34,832 nt of DNA from positions 1 through 34,832 of the forward strand of contig NZ_QSDR01000040.1 in assembly GCF_003464085.1 (NCBI RefSeq). Direction: 5' to 3'. The position numbers and the translations under genes are program-made. The stretch's first letter is position 1; the number at the start of each line of letters is the position of its first letter. This stretch comes from Clostridium sp. AM58-1XD. Its GTDB lineage: Bacteria; Bacillota; Clostridia; Lachnospirales; Lachnospiraceae. Positions 1 to 8,455 of this stretch are shown one piece after another. The notes beneath the pieces are model-generated. The model worked only from the letters and a program-made list of their open reading frames with translations, was not told where the DNA came from and did not search any database.

Positions 1-33
1 CTCAGATTGTAGTTAAATAACTAACAATCTGAG
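1..33. repeat. Palindrome upstream of alcohol dehydrogenase
   Basis: A 10-bp perfect inverted repeat (CTCAGATTGT at 1-10, ACAATCTGAG at 24-33) flanks an AT-rich core containing GTTA and TAAC. No T-run follows, so it does not look like an intrinsic terminator. The TTGT...ACAA arms with a TTAA-type centre faintly resemble a Rex redox-repressor operator, which would suit an alcohol dehydrogenase, but the spacing is longer than the usual 18-bp Rex box. It could equally be an mRNA leader hairpin. The true promoter lies outside the window. Confidence 0.45.
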
Positions 34-55
34 TATAGCAAAGGAGAGTACATAT

Positions 56-1246
56 ATGGGCAGATTTACATTACCGAGAGATTTATATCATGGAAAGGAC
101 GCTTTAGAGGCATTAAAGACTTTGAACGGTAAGAAGGCAGTCGTTGTTGTGGGCGGCGGTTCCATGAAGCGTTTTGGATTTTTAGATAAAGTGGTTTCCT
201 ATCTTCAGGAAGCAGGAATGGAAGTAAAATTATTTGAAGGCGTAGAGCCTGATCCATCTGTAGAAACCGTTATGAAAGGCGCGGAGGTTATGCGCGAATT
301 TGGTCCTGACTGGATCGTTTCGATCGGCGGTGGATCTCCGATCGATGCGGCTAAGGCTATGTGGGTATTCTATGAGTATCCGGAAACGACGTTTGAAGAT
401 CTGATTACACCATTCAGCTTCCCGACACTGCGTACGAAAGCCAGATTCTGTGCGATCCCGTCCACATCCGGCACGGCTACGGAAGTTACGGCATTTGCAG
501 TTATTACAGATTACAACAAGGGCATTAAATATCCACTGGCTGACTTCAATATCACTCCGGATGTTGCAATTGTAGATCCTTCTCTCGCAGAGACAATGCC
601 CAAGAAGCTGACAGCCCATACGGGAATGGATGCGTTTACGCATGCAACAGAGGCATACGTATCGACGCTTCACTGCGAATACACAGATCCGTTAGCGCTC
701 CATTCATTGAAGATGATCAGTGAATACCTGATCCCATCTTACAATGGTGATATGGACGCAAGGGCAAAAATGCATGACGCGCAGTGTCTCGCAGGAATGG
801 CATTCTCCAATGCCCTGCTTGGAATTGTTCATTCTATGGCGCATAAAACAGGCGCGGCTTATAGCGGCAGCCATATCGTACACGGTTGTGCAAACGCAAT
901 GTATCTTCCAAAGGTTATTCGTTTTAACGCAAAGGATGCAGAAGCTGCAAAGAGATATGCGGAAATTGCAAAATTCCTGAACCTGGATGGAAGCACGACA
1001 GACGAACTGGTTGACGCGCTGATCGCACATATCAACAGGATGAACAGCGAACTTGATATTCCGACCTGTATTAGAGATTATGAAGGCGGCATCATTGACG
1101 AGAAGGAATTCATGGAAAAACTTCCGGAAGTTGCCGAGCTTGCCGTAGGGGATGCATGTACAGGATCCAATCCGAGAAGCATCGATCCGGACCAGATGGC
1201 GAAGCTGTTAAAATGCTGCTATTATGATGAAGAAGTTGATTTCTAA
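56..1246 (+). CDS. Iron-containing alcohol dehydrogenase
   Basis: This is a group III (iron-dependent) NAD(P)H alcohol dehydrogenase of 396 aa, close to the family's usual 380-400 aa. It should reversibly reduce aldehydes to alcohols in the cytoplasm, as in butanol or ethanol formation. An N-terminal nucleotide-binding half carries the VVVGGGS turn (about residues 31-37) and the family signature SIGGGSPIDAAKA (about 89-101). The C-terminal helical half carries metal-binding positions in DAFTHATEAY and in the HSMAHKTGAA...HIVHG segment. The ATG follows AAAGGAGAG at a good distance. It seems to be a single gene, because a strong terminator follows the stop. The exact aldehyde substrate cannot be read from the sequence. 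Confidence 0.93.
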   Translation: MGRFTLPRDLYHGKDALEALKTLNGKKAVVVVGGGSMKRFGFLDKVVSYLQEAGMEVKLFEGVEPDPSVETVMKGAEVMREFGPDWIVSIGGGSPIDAAKAMWVFYEYPETTFEDLITPFSFPTLRTKARFCAIPSTSGTATEVTAFAVITDYNKGIKYPLADFNITPDVAIVDPSLAETMPKKLTAHTGMDAFTHATEAYVSTLHCEYTDPLALHSLKMISEYLIPSYNGDMDARAKMHDAQCLAGMAFSNALLGIVHSMAHKTGAAYSGSHIVHGCANAMYLPKVIRFNAKDAEAAKRYAEIAKFLNLDGSTTDELVDALIAHINRMNSELDIPTCIRDYEGGIIDEKEFMEKLPEVAELAVGDACTGSNPRSIDPDQMAKLLKCCYYDEEVDF

Positions 1247-1325
1247 GCTCTCTTTGAATGTGGCAAATCAGGGAAGAAACAATCATAACTGATATGTAGA
1301 ACTGAGCTATAGACAAAAGGATTGA

Positions 1326-1365
1326 AAGGCTGGTATCTGCTGAAAATGCAGAGCCGGCCTTTTTT
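1326..1365 (+). terminator. Intrinsic terminator of the alcohol dehydrogenase gene
   Basis: The arms AAGGCTGGTATCTGC and GCAGAGCCGGCCTT form a stem with small imperfections around a TGAAAAT loop, followed by a run of T. It lies about 80 bp after the stop codon and insulates the gene from the next unit. Confidence 0.8.
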
Positions 1366-1515
1366 GGCGTTCCGGAAAAAAAGCAGCAATTGGAGGGGGA
1401 AAGGGCGCTGTGACGATGGGAGATGAGGAAGAAAAAAGACGCAAAAGAACAGGAAGATGAAGGAAGGTTTACAAATTAAATGGAAAAAACACGGTATTTC
1501 CAGATAAAATACCAG

Positions 1516-1544
1516 TTGCCAATCAGGAATGGAAATGCTAATAT
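1516..1544 (+). promoter_or_regulatory. Candidate promoter of the aldose epimerase-like gene
   Basis: TTGCCA (1516-1521) is followed after 17 bp by TAATAT (1539-1544), in a 400-bp gap with no credible gene. The predicted transcript would include the 20-bp tandem repeats that precede the next ORF. The call rests only on hexamer match and spacing. Confidence 0.4.
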
Positions 1545-1567
1545 ATAAGAAATTCTGCCGCGGTATA

Positions 1568-1620
1568 GTGAAAAAGCGCGGAATGTGGTGAAAAAGCGCG
1601 GAATGTGGTGAAAAAGCGGC
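1568..1620 (+). repeat. 20-bp tandem repeat in a 5' leader
   Basis: The unit GTGAAAAAGCGCGGAATGTG occurs twice in perfect tandem (1568-1587 and 1588-1607). It is followed by a partial third copy (1608-1619) that ends about 30 bp before the epimerase-like start codon. It does not encode an in-frame peptide of note. Copies this exact suggest recent slippage expansion or selection. Confidence 0.85.
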
Positions 1621-1649
1621 TAAAACAATAAAGCAGGGAGGAAAACGGT

Positions 1650-2531
1650 ATGTCAGGAGAAAAGGCAGTACTGGAAAATGAAGAGCTTTTCGTTGAGGTG
1701 AATCAGTCCGGAGCGGAGTTGGCGCGTATCTATGATAAAAAGAAAAAGCGCGAGATTCTGTGGGAAGCTGATCCTGCAATATGGGGAAGGCACGCACCGA
1801 TTCTATTTCCGTTTGTAGGAAAATGTTTTGGAAACAAATATATTCACGATGGAAAAACGTATGGAATCGGCCAGCATGGATTTGCAAGGGATATGGAATT
1901 TGAACTGCAGTCGGCACAGACTCACGAAGTATGGCATGCTCTGACGGATTCCGAAGAAACCCTGGCAAAATATCCGTTTCATTTCCGCCTGGAAACGGGA
2001 CATCGTCTGGAAGGCAGGCAGCTGCGCGTCATGTGGAAGGTTACAAACACAGGCAGTGATAATATGTATTTCATGATAGGAGCCCATCCGGCTTTCCGCG
2101 TTCCGGAGGGGAAATCCATTTACGATTACACATTTGACTTTCATCAAAGCGGCGTTCTCCATTATCAGGCGCCGGATGGGGATGGATATGGGGATGCAGC
2201 GCTTTCAGGTGAACTTCCGGTTGGAGACGGCAGAGTCCCGCTTACGAAAGGATTCTTTCGGGATGTTCTGACATACATATTTGACCGGGGCCAGATTGAA
2301 AAAATCAGCCTCCTTCTATCCGGCGAACCATTCGTCACTGTGACGTGCAAGGGATTTCCATATACGGCCGTTTGGACAGTCGAAGAGACCCATCCTTTCG
2401 TCTGCCTGGAACCGTGGTACGGACGGTGCGCCGAGAAGGGATTCTGCGGAGAATTAAAGGACAGGGAAGGCATCGTTATGCTGAACCCGGGGAAAATCTT
2501 CCAGACGGAATATACGATCGAAGTAATCTGA
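1650..2531 (+). CDS. Aldose 1-epimerase family protein (LacX/YeaD-like)
   Basis: This 293-aa protein belongs to the galactose mutarotase-like beta-sandwich superfamily, the LacX/YeaD-type branch. Such enzymes interconvert anomers of sugars or sugar phosphates. Supporting segments are the N-terminal ENEELFVEVNQSGAELARI, the WGRHAPILFPFVG block, YGIGQHGFARD (about residues 72-82), the GAHPAFRVP block with a candidate catalytic His, and a C-terminal CLEPWYG motif. The start ATG has AGGGAGGA upstream. No signal peptide is visible, so it is cytoplasmic. A terminator follows, so it is probably monocistronic. The sugar substrate is unknown. Confidence 0.88.
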   Translation: MSGEKAVLENEELFVEVNQSGAELARIYDKKKKREILWEADPAIWGRHAPILFPFVGKCFGNKYIHDGKTYGIGQHGFARDMEFELQSAQTHEVWHALTDSEETLAKYPFHFRLETGHRLEGRQLRVMWKVTNTGSDNMYFMIGAHPAFRVPEGKSIYDYTFDFHQSGVLHYQAPDGDGYGDAALSGELPVGDGRVPLTKGFFRDVLTYIFDRGQIEKISLLLSGEPFVTVTCKGFPYTAVWTVEETHPFVCLEPWYGRCAEKGFCGELKDREGIVMLNPGKIFQTEYTIEVI

Positions 2532-2582
2532 TAACCAGCAATTGAGTATACAGTATTACACGGAAAATACAGTTTTATCTTG

Positions 2583-2620
2583 CCGCAATACCACAGGACG
2601 TCCTGCAGGTTGCGGTTTTA
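2583..2620 (+). terminator. Intrinsic terminator after the epimerase-like gene
   Basis: The outer arms CCGCAA and TTGCGG enclose an inner CAGGA/TCCTG stem, and TTTTA follows. The hairpin is 50 bp after the stop codon and upstream of nfnA. Confidence 0.7.
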
Positions 2621-2687
2621 GATATAAAAAATAGTTACGCGCCAAAAAAGCGCAAAATTAAAAATAAGATGAAAGGCAGGAAGAGAC

Positions 2688-3578
2688 ATGTTTCCAATCA
2701 CTAAGGCAGAGAAACTTGCTGAGAAAATCTACCTGATGGATGTAGAAGCTCCGCGCGTTGCAAGAGCATGCCAGCCAGGTGAATTCGTTATTGTAAAAAT
2801 GGATGAAAAGGGGGAGAGAATCCCGCTTACGATCTGTGATTTTGACAGAGAGAAAGGAACCGTAACAATCGTGTTCCAGACTTTGGGAGCGTCCACCATT
2901 AAAATGGCTGAATTAAAGGCTGGAGATGCATTTCAGGATTTTGTCGGCCCGCTGGGAAATCCTTCAGAGTTTGTCAAAGAGGATGTAGAAGAATTAAAGA
3001 AGAAAAAATACCTCTTTGTTGCTGGCGGAGTCGGTACGGCACCTGTTTACCCACAGGTAAAATGGCTTCATGAGCATGGAATCGAAGCGGATGTCGTTAT
3101 GGGCGCCAAGAATAAGGACCTTGTTATATTAGAAGACCTGATGGAACAGGTGGCAGGAAATCTTTACGTCACAACGGATGACGGTTCCAACGGCCGTAAG
3201 GGCATGGTAACAGAAGTTGTAAAGGACCTCGTGGTAAATCAGGGTAAGAAATACGATGTCTGTGTGGCAATCGGCCCGATGATTATGATGAAATTTGTCT
3301 GCCTGCTTACAAAGGAACTGGAAATACCGACGATTGTCAGCATGAACCCGATCATGGTTGACGGTACTGGAATGTGCGGCGCGTGCCGTCTGACCGTTGG
3401 CGACAAGGTGAAGTTCGCATGTGTCGACGGGCCGGAGTTCGACGGTCATTTAATCAATTTCGACGAGGCCATGAAGAGACAGCAGATGTACAGGACGCAG
3501 GAAGGCCGTGCGCTGTTAAAGGCACAGGAAGGCGATACCCATCACGGCGGCTGCGGACATTGCGGAGGTGACGAATAA
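2688..3578 (+). CDS. nfnA: NfnA: NADH-dependent ferredoxin:NADP+ oxidoreductase, small subunit
   Basis: This is the FAD and [2Fe-2S] subunit of the electron-bifurcating transhydrogenase Nfn. The complex couples NADH and reduced ferredoxin oxidation to NADP+ reduction in the cytoplasm. The 296-aa protein has a ferredoxin-reductase-like FAD domain (ERIPLTICDFD, about residues 44-54), an NAD-binding segment (GGVGTAPVYPQ) and a C-terminal cluster region DGTGMCGACRLTV...ACVDG. The Asp and three Cys there match the unusual ligand set known for Nfn small subunits. It overlaps nfnB by one base (TAATG), which supports the assignment over an isolated dihydroorotate dehydrogenase B subunit. The tail ends in a His/Cys-rich HHGGCGHCGG that is not needed for the known cluster. 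Confidence 0.88.
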   Translation: MFPITKAEKLAEKIYLMDVEAPRVARACQPGEFVIVKMDEKGERIPLTICDFDREKGTVTIVFQTLGASTIKMAELKAGDAFQDFVGPLGNPSEFVKEDVEELKKKKYLFVAGGVGTAPVYPQVKWLHEHGIEADVVMGAKNKDLVILEDLMEQVAGNLYVTTDDGSNGRKGMVTEVVKDLVVNQGKKYDVCVAIGPMIMMKFVCLLTKELEIPTIVSMNPIMVDGTGMCGACRLTVGDKVKFACVDGPEFDGHLINFDEAMKRQQMYRTQEGRALLKAQEGDTHHGGCGHCGGDE

Positions 3579-5008
3579 TGGACGGAATGAAGAAAGTACC
3601 TGTAAGAGAGCAGGAACCACAGGTAAGAGCAAAGAATTTTGAAGAGGTATGTCTCGGATATAATAAAGAAGAGGCGATGGAAGAGGCAAAACGCTGCTTA
3701 AACTGCAAGAATGCAAAATGCATGGGCGGATGTCCGGTATCCATCGACATTCCAGGATTTATCAAGCAGGTAGCAGAGGGAAATTTTGAAGAGGCTGCAA
3801 GAATTATTGCAAAGTCTTCCGCGCTTCCGGCCGTATGCGGCCGTGTATGCCCGCAGGAGACCCAGTGTGAAGGCGTATGTATCCGGGGAATTAAGGGAGA
3901 ACCCGTCTCCATTGGAAAGCTGGAGCGTTTCGTTGCAGACTGGTCCAGAGAGCATGGATTTGTGCCTGAAAAGCCGGAGAAGACGAACGGCAAGAAGGTG
4001 GCAGTGATCGGTTCCGGCCCTTCCGGACTTACATGCGCAGGCGATCTGGCTAAGATGGGCTACGAAGTGACAATTTTCGAGGCACTTCATGAACCGGGCG
4101 GAGTACTTACATATGGAATTCCGGAGTTCCGTCTTCCAAAAGAATCGGTCGTACGGGCAGAAATTGACAATGTTAAAAAGCTGGGCGTTCAAATCGAAAC
4201 AGATGTGGTAATCGGTAAATCCGTTACTATCGACGAGCTGATGAACGAAGAAGGATATCAGGCTGTATTTATCGGTTCAGGGGCAGGCCTTCCCAAGTTC
4301 ATGGGAATACCTGGTGAGAATGCCAACGGTGTATTTTCGGCGAATGAATATCTGACGAGAAACAACCTGATGAAGGCATTCCGCGACGATTATGATACGC
4401 CGATTGCAGCCGGTAAAAAAGTGGCTGTCGTAGGCGGTGGAAACGTTGCCATGGATGCGGCCAGAACAGCTCTCCGCCTCGGTGCGGAAGTTCATATCGT
4501 TTACAGGAGAAGTGAAGCGGAGCTGCCGGCCAGAGCGGAAGAAGTGCATCATGCAAAAGAAGAGGGAATCATTTTCCATCTGCTCAATAATCCGGTAGAA
4601 ATTCTTACGGATGAAAACGGCTGGGTAAAGGGAATGACGATCCGCAAGATGGAGCTGGGAGAGCCGGATGCTTCAGGCAGAAGAAGGCCTGTAGAAATTC
4701 CAGGTTCTGATTATACCATGGAACTGGATACGGTCATCATGTCTTTAGGAACCTCCCCCAATCCACTGATATCTGCTACTACAGAAGGCCTGGAAACAAA
4801 CAGGTGGAAATGTATTATTGCGGATGAAAAGAACGGCCTGACCACAAAAGAGGGCGTATACGCCGGAGGAGATGCCGTAACGGGCGCTGCTACGGTTATT
4901 CTGGCTATGGAGCTGGAAAAGCAGGCGCCAGAGGAATTGACGAATATCTGTCACAGAAATAAAGACAATCGAACAGCGATCATAAAAAGCAATAAAATAC
5001 TGCTGTAA
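3578..5008 (+). CDS. nfnB: NfnB: large subunit, GltD-like; C-terminus frameshifted
   Basis: This is the large bifurcating subunit, a GltD-type flavoprotein with two N-terminal [4Fe-4S] clusters. Cys-rich segments CLNCKNAKCMGGCP and CGRVCPQETQCEGVC lie within the first 110 residues. They are followed by an FAD site (GSGPSGLTCAGDLA), an NADP site (VVGGGNVAMDAART) and the flavoprotein motif AGGDAVTGAATVILAM. After that Met (4907-4909) the frame appears broken. Adding one G restores GAGKAGARGIDEYLSQK and a stop at 4960-4962, for 461 aa. The frame as given adds an unrelated tail and runs into the terminator hairpin, giving 476 aa. The shift is therefore probably a one-base deletion or base-call error. 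It removes no catalytic motif, but the last residues should be distrusted. Confidence 0.88.
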   Translation: MDGMKKVPVREQEPQVRAKNFEEVCLGYNKEEAMEEAKRCLNCKNAKCMGGCPVSIDIPGFIKQVAEGNFEEAARIIAKSSALPAVCGRVCPQETQCEGVCIRGIKGEPVSIGKLERFVADWSREHGFVPEKPEKTNGKKVAVIGSGPSGLTCAGDLAKMGYEVTIFEALHEPGGVLTYGIPEFRLPKESVVRAEIDNVKKLGVQIETDVVIGKSVTIDELMNEEGYQAVFIGSGAGLPKFMGIPGENANGVFSANEYLTRNNLMKAFRDDYDTPIAAGKKVAVVGGGNVAMDAARTALRLGAEVHIVYRRSEAELPARAEEVHHAKEEGIIFHLLNNPVEILTDENGWVKGMTIRKMELGEPDASGRRRPVEIPGSDYTMELDTVIMSLGTSPNPLISATTEGLETNRWKCIIADEKNGLTTKEGVYAGGDAVTGAATVILAMELEKQAPEELTNICHRNKDNRTAIIKSNKILL

Positions 5009-5035
5009 TACGGCGGGATTTTATTGCTTTTTTTG
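4985..5035 (+). terminator. Intrinsic terminator of nfnAB
   Basis: A 14-bp stem pairs AAAAGCAATAAAAT (4985-4998) with ATTTTATTGCTTTT (5018-5031) and runs into a T tract. The annotated nfnB stop at 5006-5008 falls inside the hairpin loop. A frameshift-corrected stop would lie 22 bp upstream, which is the normal arrangement. Confidence 0.9.
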
Positions 5036-5263
5036 TTTCATAGGGAATTCCCGCCTATGAAATAAAATAACGCTCCGGGCAGGAGCCTACACTGGAAGGA
5101 TTCGCAATACATTTTCTGGAAATGTGCAAAACAGACATATAAATACAATAAATAAGGGCGGTATGAACACTGCGCTGAGAACGGTGATCTGATACACTGA
5201 TGATATCAACAACGGAGTGGTAGTGAAATCAAAGTAGTGGAAAATCAACAAGGAGGAGAGAAC

Positions 5264-6520
5264 ATGAAAACGAATGAAAAGAAAAAACATTTATCCATGA
5301 CAACCCAGATCCTGATTGCTACAATCGGAGGAATTGTATTCGGGAGCCTGGTGGGGCCATGGGCGGCAAACCTGAAATTTGTGGGGACTATTTTTATGCG
5401 TCTGATTCAGATGTCCGTAGTGATTCTGGTTATGACGGCAGTAGCCGGGGCGCTCGCTTCTCAATCGGGAAAGGGCGTTGGAAAGATGGGATTCCATACA
5501 TTTAAATGGTTTGGTATTTTCACGGTATTTGCAGCCGTGCTTGGCTATATATTGTGTCAGATCATTAAGCCGGGCGTAGGAATTACCATCGTAGATCCTA
5601 CCGAGGTATCAGAGGTGACGGTCGCTTCCGGAAAATTTACAGATACGATCGTAGGATTTTTCTCGAAGAACATTTTCGAGTCCATGTCGGCCGGCGCAAT
5701 GGTTCCCTGTATCATATTTGCCGTCATTTTTGGAATCGCATGCGGTACATATGCAGAAGCTACCGGCGACGATCTCATCGTCCGCTGGCTGAAGAGCTTA
5801 AATGCAGTTATTTTAAACATCATTAAAATGGTTATGAAACTGGCTCCGATCGGCGTATTCTGTCTCCTGGCAGATGTATCGGGAGCAATCGGATTTAAGG
5901 TTATCGTTCCCATGATTAAGTTCCTGGCATGTCTGGCAATTGGAGATATCATCATGCTGGCCTGCTACCTTCCATTGGCAGGAATCAGGTGTAAGGTAAA
6001 TCCGCTGCTGATGCCGAAGAAGTTTTTCAGGGTATCCATGCTGGCTTTGACAACGACATCATCCGCAGTCTGTCTTCCGACCAAGATGGAAGATACGGTA
6101 ACAAAATTCGGCGTAAGTAAACGGGTATCCGACTTTGTAGGCCCTCTGGCAATGTCCATGAACAGTAACGGCGCCGCGCTCTGTGATCTGTGCTACGTAT
6201 GCTTCCTGAGCCAGGCCTGCAACATTCAGTTAACGGCTCCTCAGATTATTATGGCAGTAGGCCTTGCAATTATGCTGTGCCTGGGCACCATTACAGTTCC
6301 GGGAGGCGCTGTTGTTACCATGACATTCCTGGCAACATCTCTTGGACTTCCTGTAGACGCAATCGGACTTCTTCTGGCAATCGACTGGTTCTCCGGTATG
6401 TTCCGCACACTGCTGAACGTTGACGCGGATATTATCGTTGCAATGCTGGTAGCCAATGTAGAAGGCGAGCTTGACAGGGATGTTTATAACGAAGTAAAAA
6501 CGGTCGAATACAGTGCATAA
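5264..6520 (+). CDS. Dicarboxylate/amino acid:cation symporter (DAACS family)
   Basis: This is a GltP/DctA-type secondary transporter that imports a dicarboxylate or amino acid with Na+ or H+. It is 418 aa from the ATG at 5264, chosen because AGGAGGAG lies directly upstream; an in-frame GTG at 5237 has no such site. Hydrophobic segments run throughout. Family blocks include RLIQMSVVILVMTAVAGAL near the N-terminus, the serine-rich LTTTSSAVCLPTKMED loop and a C-terminal DWFSGMFRTLLNVDADI block. The family usually has NV.GD in this last block; here it reads NVDAD. The hydantoinase/carbamoylase-type amidase lies 70 bp downstream, so the cargo may be that enzyme's substrate (inference). Glutamate, aspartate or C4-dicarboxylate remain alternatives. 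Confidence 0.88.
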   Translation: MKTNEKKKHLSMTTQILIATIGGIVFGSLVGPWAANLKFVGTIFMRLIQMSVVILVMTAVAGALASQSGKGVGKMGFHTFKWFGIFTVFAAVLGYILCQIIKPGVGITIVDPTEVSEVTVASGKFTDTIVGFFSKNIFESMSAGAMVPCIIFAVIFGIACGTYAEATGDDLIVRWLKSLNAVILNIIKMVMKLAPIGVFCLLADVSGAIGFKVIVPMIKFLACLAIGDIIMLACYLPLAGIRCKVNPLLMPKKFFRVSMLALTTTSSAVCLPTKMEDTVTKFGVSKRVSDFVGPLAMSMNSNGAALCDLCYVCFLSQACNIQLTAPQIIMAVGLAIMLCLGTITVPGGAVVTMTFLATSLGLPVDAIGLLLAIDWFSGMFRTLLNVDADIIVAMLVANVEGELDRDVYNEVKTVEYSA

Positions 6521-6593
6521 ATAATGGCCGCAGTTAAGAAAATCATGGAAATCATGGTCGGAAAATAGAGATATAAACAGTGGAGGAGAGATT

Positions 6594-7823
6594 ATGACAG
6601 TTAACCAGGAACGTATTTTCAGCAGGCTCAAAGAGCTTGGAGAAATCGGAAAACAAGAAGACGGAATCTATTGTATGGCATTGTCTGAAGAAGATAACCA
6701 GGCGTATGAACTGGTACGCAGGTATATGGAGGAAGCCGGAATGAAGGTTTCTACCGATGCAGCCGGCAACCTGATCGGAAGAAAAGAAGGAAAGAATCCG
6801 AAAGCTCCTGCAGTGATGACTGGGTCCCATATTGATACCGTATACGGAGGCGGAATTTTTGACGGCCGATTAGGCGTGATCGGAGGCATTGAAGCGGTTC
6901 AGACAATGAACGAACAGGGGATTGAGACTGAAAGCCCGATTGAGGTTGTTGCGTACAGGGACGAAGAAGGAACGCGGTTTATGGGCTCCTATTCCGGAGC
7001 GAGATTCCGGACAGGCCGGCCGCTGGCAGGAATTCTGGACCATGTAGATAAGGATGGAATATCCGTCAGAGAAGCATTGAGAAGCTGCGGGATCGACCCG
7101 GAGAACGTACACCAGGCGGCTCTGCCGGCCGGCTACGGGAAGGCGCACCTGGAACTTCACATTGAACAGGGAGCCGTACTGGAGAGCAAAGACCTGGCAG
7201 TCGGCATCGTAACGGGAATCTGTACACAGATTCGCGGAGAATATACCATTACCGGCCAGTCTGCCCATGCGGGGACGACGCCGATTGCATTGCGAAAGGA
7301 TGCGCTCTGCGCAGCTTCAGAAGCTGTATTGGCAATAGAAGAGGAGACAGCGGCAAGTGACCAGTGTGTTGCAACCGTTGGAAGGATTGCGGCCGAACCA
7401 GGCGGTGTAAACATCGTACCGGGAAGAGTAAAATTCAGCCTGGACATCCGTCATCAGGATCCGGACGTAAGAGATGAACTGCTGGAACGGATTAATAAGA
7501 GAATTGATGAGATCTGCAAGAGAAGAAAGGTGAGCTGGGATTTGAACGTCATGTCTCTGGAGACGGCAGGAAAACCATGCTCACCGGACGTTCAGGATGT
7601 AATCGCTAACGCCTGCGAAGAAGCAGGATACCCGGTTTACCGGATGGCAAGCGGCGCAGGACACGATTCCGGAGCGTTTGTAAACTTTTGCCCGATGGGA
7701 ATGATCTTCATTCGTTCCAAAGACGGGCTGAGCCACAACGGAGCCGAATATAGCTCACCAGAGGATTGTGCGGCAGGGGTGGAAGTCTTGTACCGTTCGA
7801 TGCTGAAATTAGCGAAAAACTGA
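6594..7823 (+). CDS. M20 hydantoinase/carbamoylase-type Zn amidohydrolase
   Basis: This 409-aa member of the M20 family belongs to the N-carbamoyl-L-amino acid hydrolase/allantoate amidohydrolase/beta-ureidopropionase group, which release ammonia and CO2 from ureido or carbamoyl substrates. Metal-site motifs are complete: GSHIDTVYGGG (first His), FDGRLG (bridging Asp), DEEGTRF (catalytic base and ligand Glu), LELHIEQG (His) and LSHNGAEY near the C-terminus (last His). The lid-domain motif GQSAHAGTTP is also present. GGAGG precedes the ATG. It sits between a symporter and a DUF3830 gene and upstream of a PucR regulator, consistent with ureide, purine-derived or carbamoyl amino acid breakdown. 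The exact substrate is not determined. Confidence 0.9.
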   Translation: MTVNQERIFSRLKELGEIGKQEDGIYCMALSEEDNQAYELVRRYMEEAGMKVSTDAAGNLIGRKEGKNPKAPAVMTGSHIDTVYGGGIFDGRLGVIGGIEAVQTMNEQGIETESPIEVVAYRDEEGTRFMGSYSGARFRTGRPLAGILDHVDKDGISVREALRSCGIDPENVHQAALPAGYGKAHLELHIEQGAVLESKDLAVGIVTGICTQIRGEYTITGQSAHAGTTPIALRKDALCAASEAVLAIEEETAASDQCVATVGRIAAEPGGVNIVPGRVKFSLDIRHQDPDVRDELLERINKRIDEICKRRKVSWDLNVMSLETAGKPCSPDVQDVIANACEEAGYPVYRMASGAGHDSGAFVNFCPMGMIFIRSKDGLSHNGAEYSSPEDCAAGVEVLYRSMLKLAKN

Positions 7824-7863
7824 AAATTACAGGAAATCGGAACATCATAAAGGAGAAGATGAT

Positions 7864-8294
7864 ATGAAAAAGATTAAGATTACTTCCGGAGAATTTACTT
7901 TTATCGCGAAGCTGGAAGAGGAGAAATCGCCGGAAACATGCAAATGGCTTTTATCCATGCTCCCATGGACGGATCCATGATCCACGTCTCATGGAGCGGA
8001 AGCGCATGCTTCTTCCGCCTTCAGGACAGAGCATGGAGCGTTCCATACGAGGGAAATCCGATCCGTTTTCCATCTAAAGGAGAAGTACTTGTATATCCGG
8101 GAAACCGTCCGGACCTGCAGATGGGCGGAGAATTATACTTCGCCTGGGGACCGAATGCATTTTCCTGCGGAAACGGAAACCTGTCCGGCAACCATGTAAT
8201 GACTATTGTTGAAGGACTTGACAGGCTGGAGGAATTTGGAATTAAGGTACATATTGACGGACACCAGGAGACAAAACTGGAACTTATGGACTGA
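7864..8294 (+). pseudogene. DUF3830 family protein, frameshifted
   Basis: The gene starts at the ATG at 7864 behind AGGAGAAG and encodes KKIKITSGEFTFIAKLEEE...ETCKWLLSML. It then hits a stop at 7978 after 38 codons. A second frame continues from about 7965 with MDGSMIHVSWSGSACFF to the stop at 8292-8294. Adding one base in the CCC run at 7962-7964 joins the two into a continuous 143-aa protein of the size expected for DUF3830, a cyclophilin-like fold family of unknown function. No frameshift-independent start with a ribosome site serves the second part. It may be a real null allele or an assembly indel. Its position directly after the M20 amidase suggests a shared pathway. Confidence 0.75.
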
Positions 8295-8355
8295 TCAGGA
8301 ATATACGAAGCTTGAAATAACAGTAAAAAGTATGATATGGTATCTGTATAACAAA

Positions 8356-8402
8356 AGGAAGGCTGTTTCTGTAAGAAAACGGAAAAGCCTTCCTGGTTTT
8401 CG
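8356..8402 (+). terminator. Intrinsic terminator after the DUF3830 gene
   Basis: AGGAAGGCT (8356-8364) pairs with AGCCTTCCT (8386-8394). An inner TTTC/GAAA extension and a GGTTTT tail follow. It separates the symporter/amidase unit from pucR. Confidence 0.8.
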
Positions 8403-8455
8403 TATTTGAATCCTGAGATGGAAATTTCTTTGACAGATATAAGAGAGGTAGAGAG

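Noticed and set aside
1243..1968. A 241-codon open frame on the minus strand
   Set aside because: Its sequence is low-complexity Phe/Pro/Leu-rich, it crosses a terminator and overlaps a well-supported plus-strand gene. It is the antisense shadow of A/G-rich DNA.
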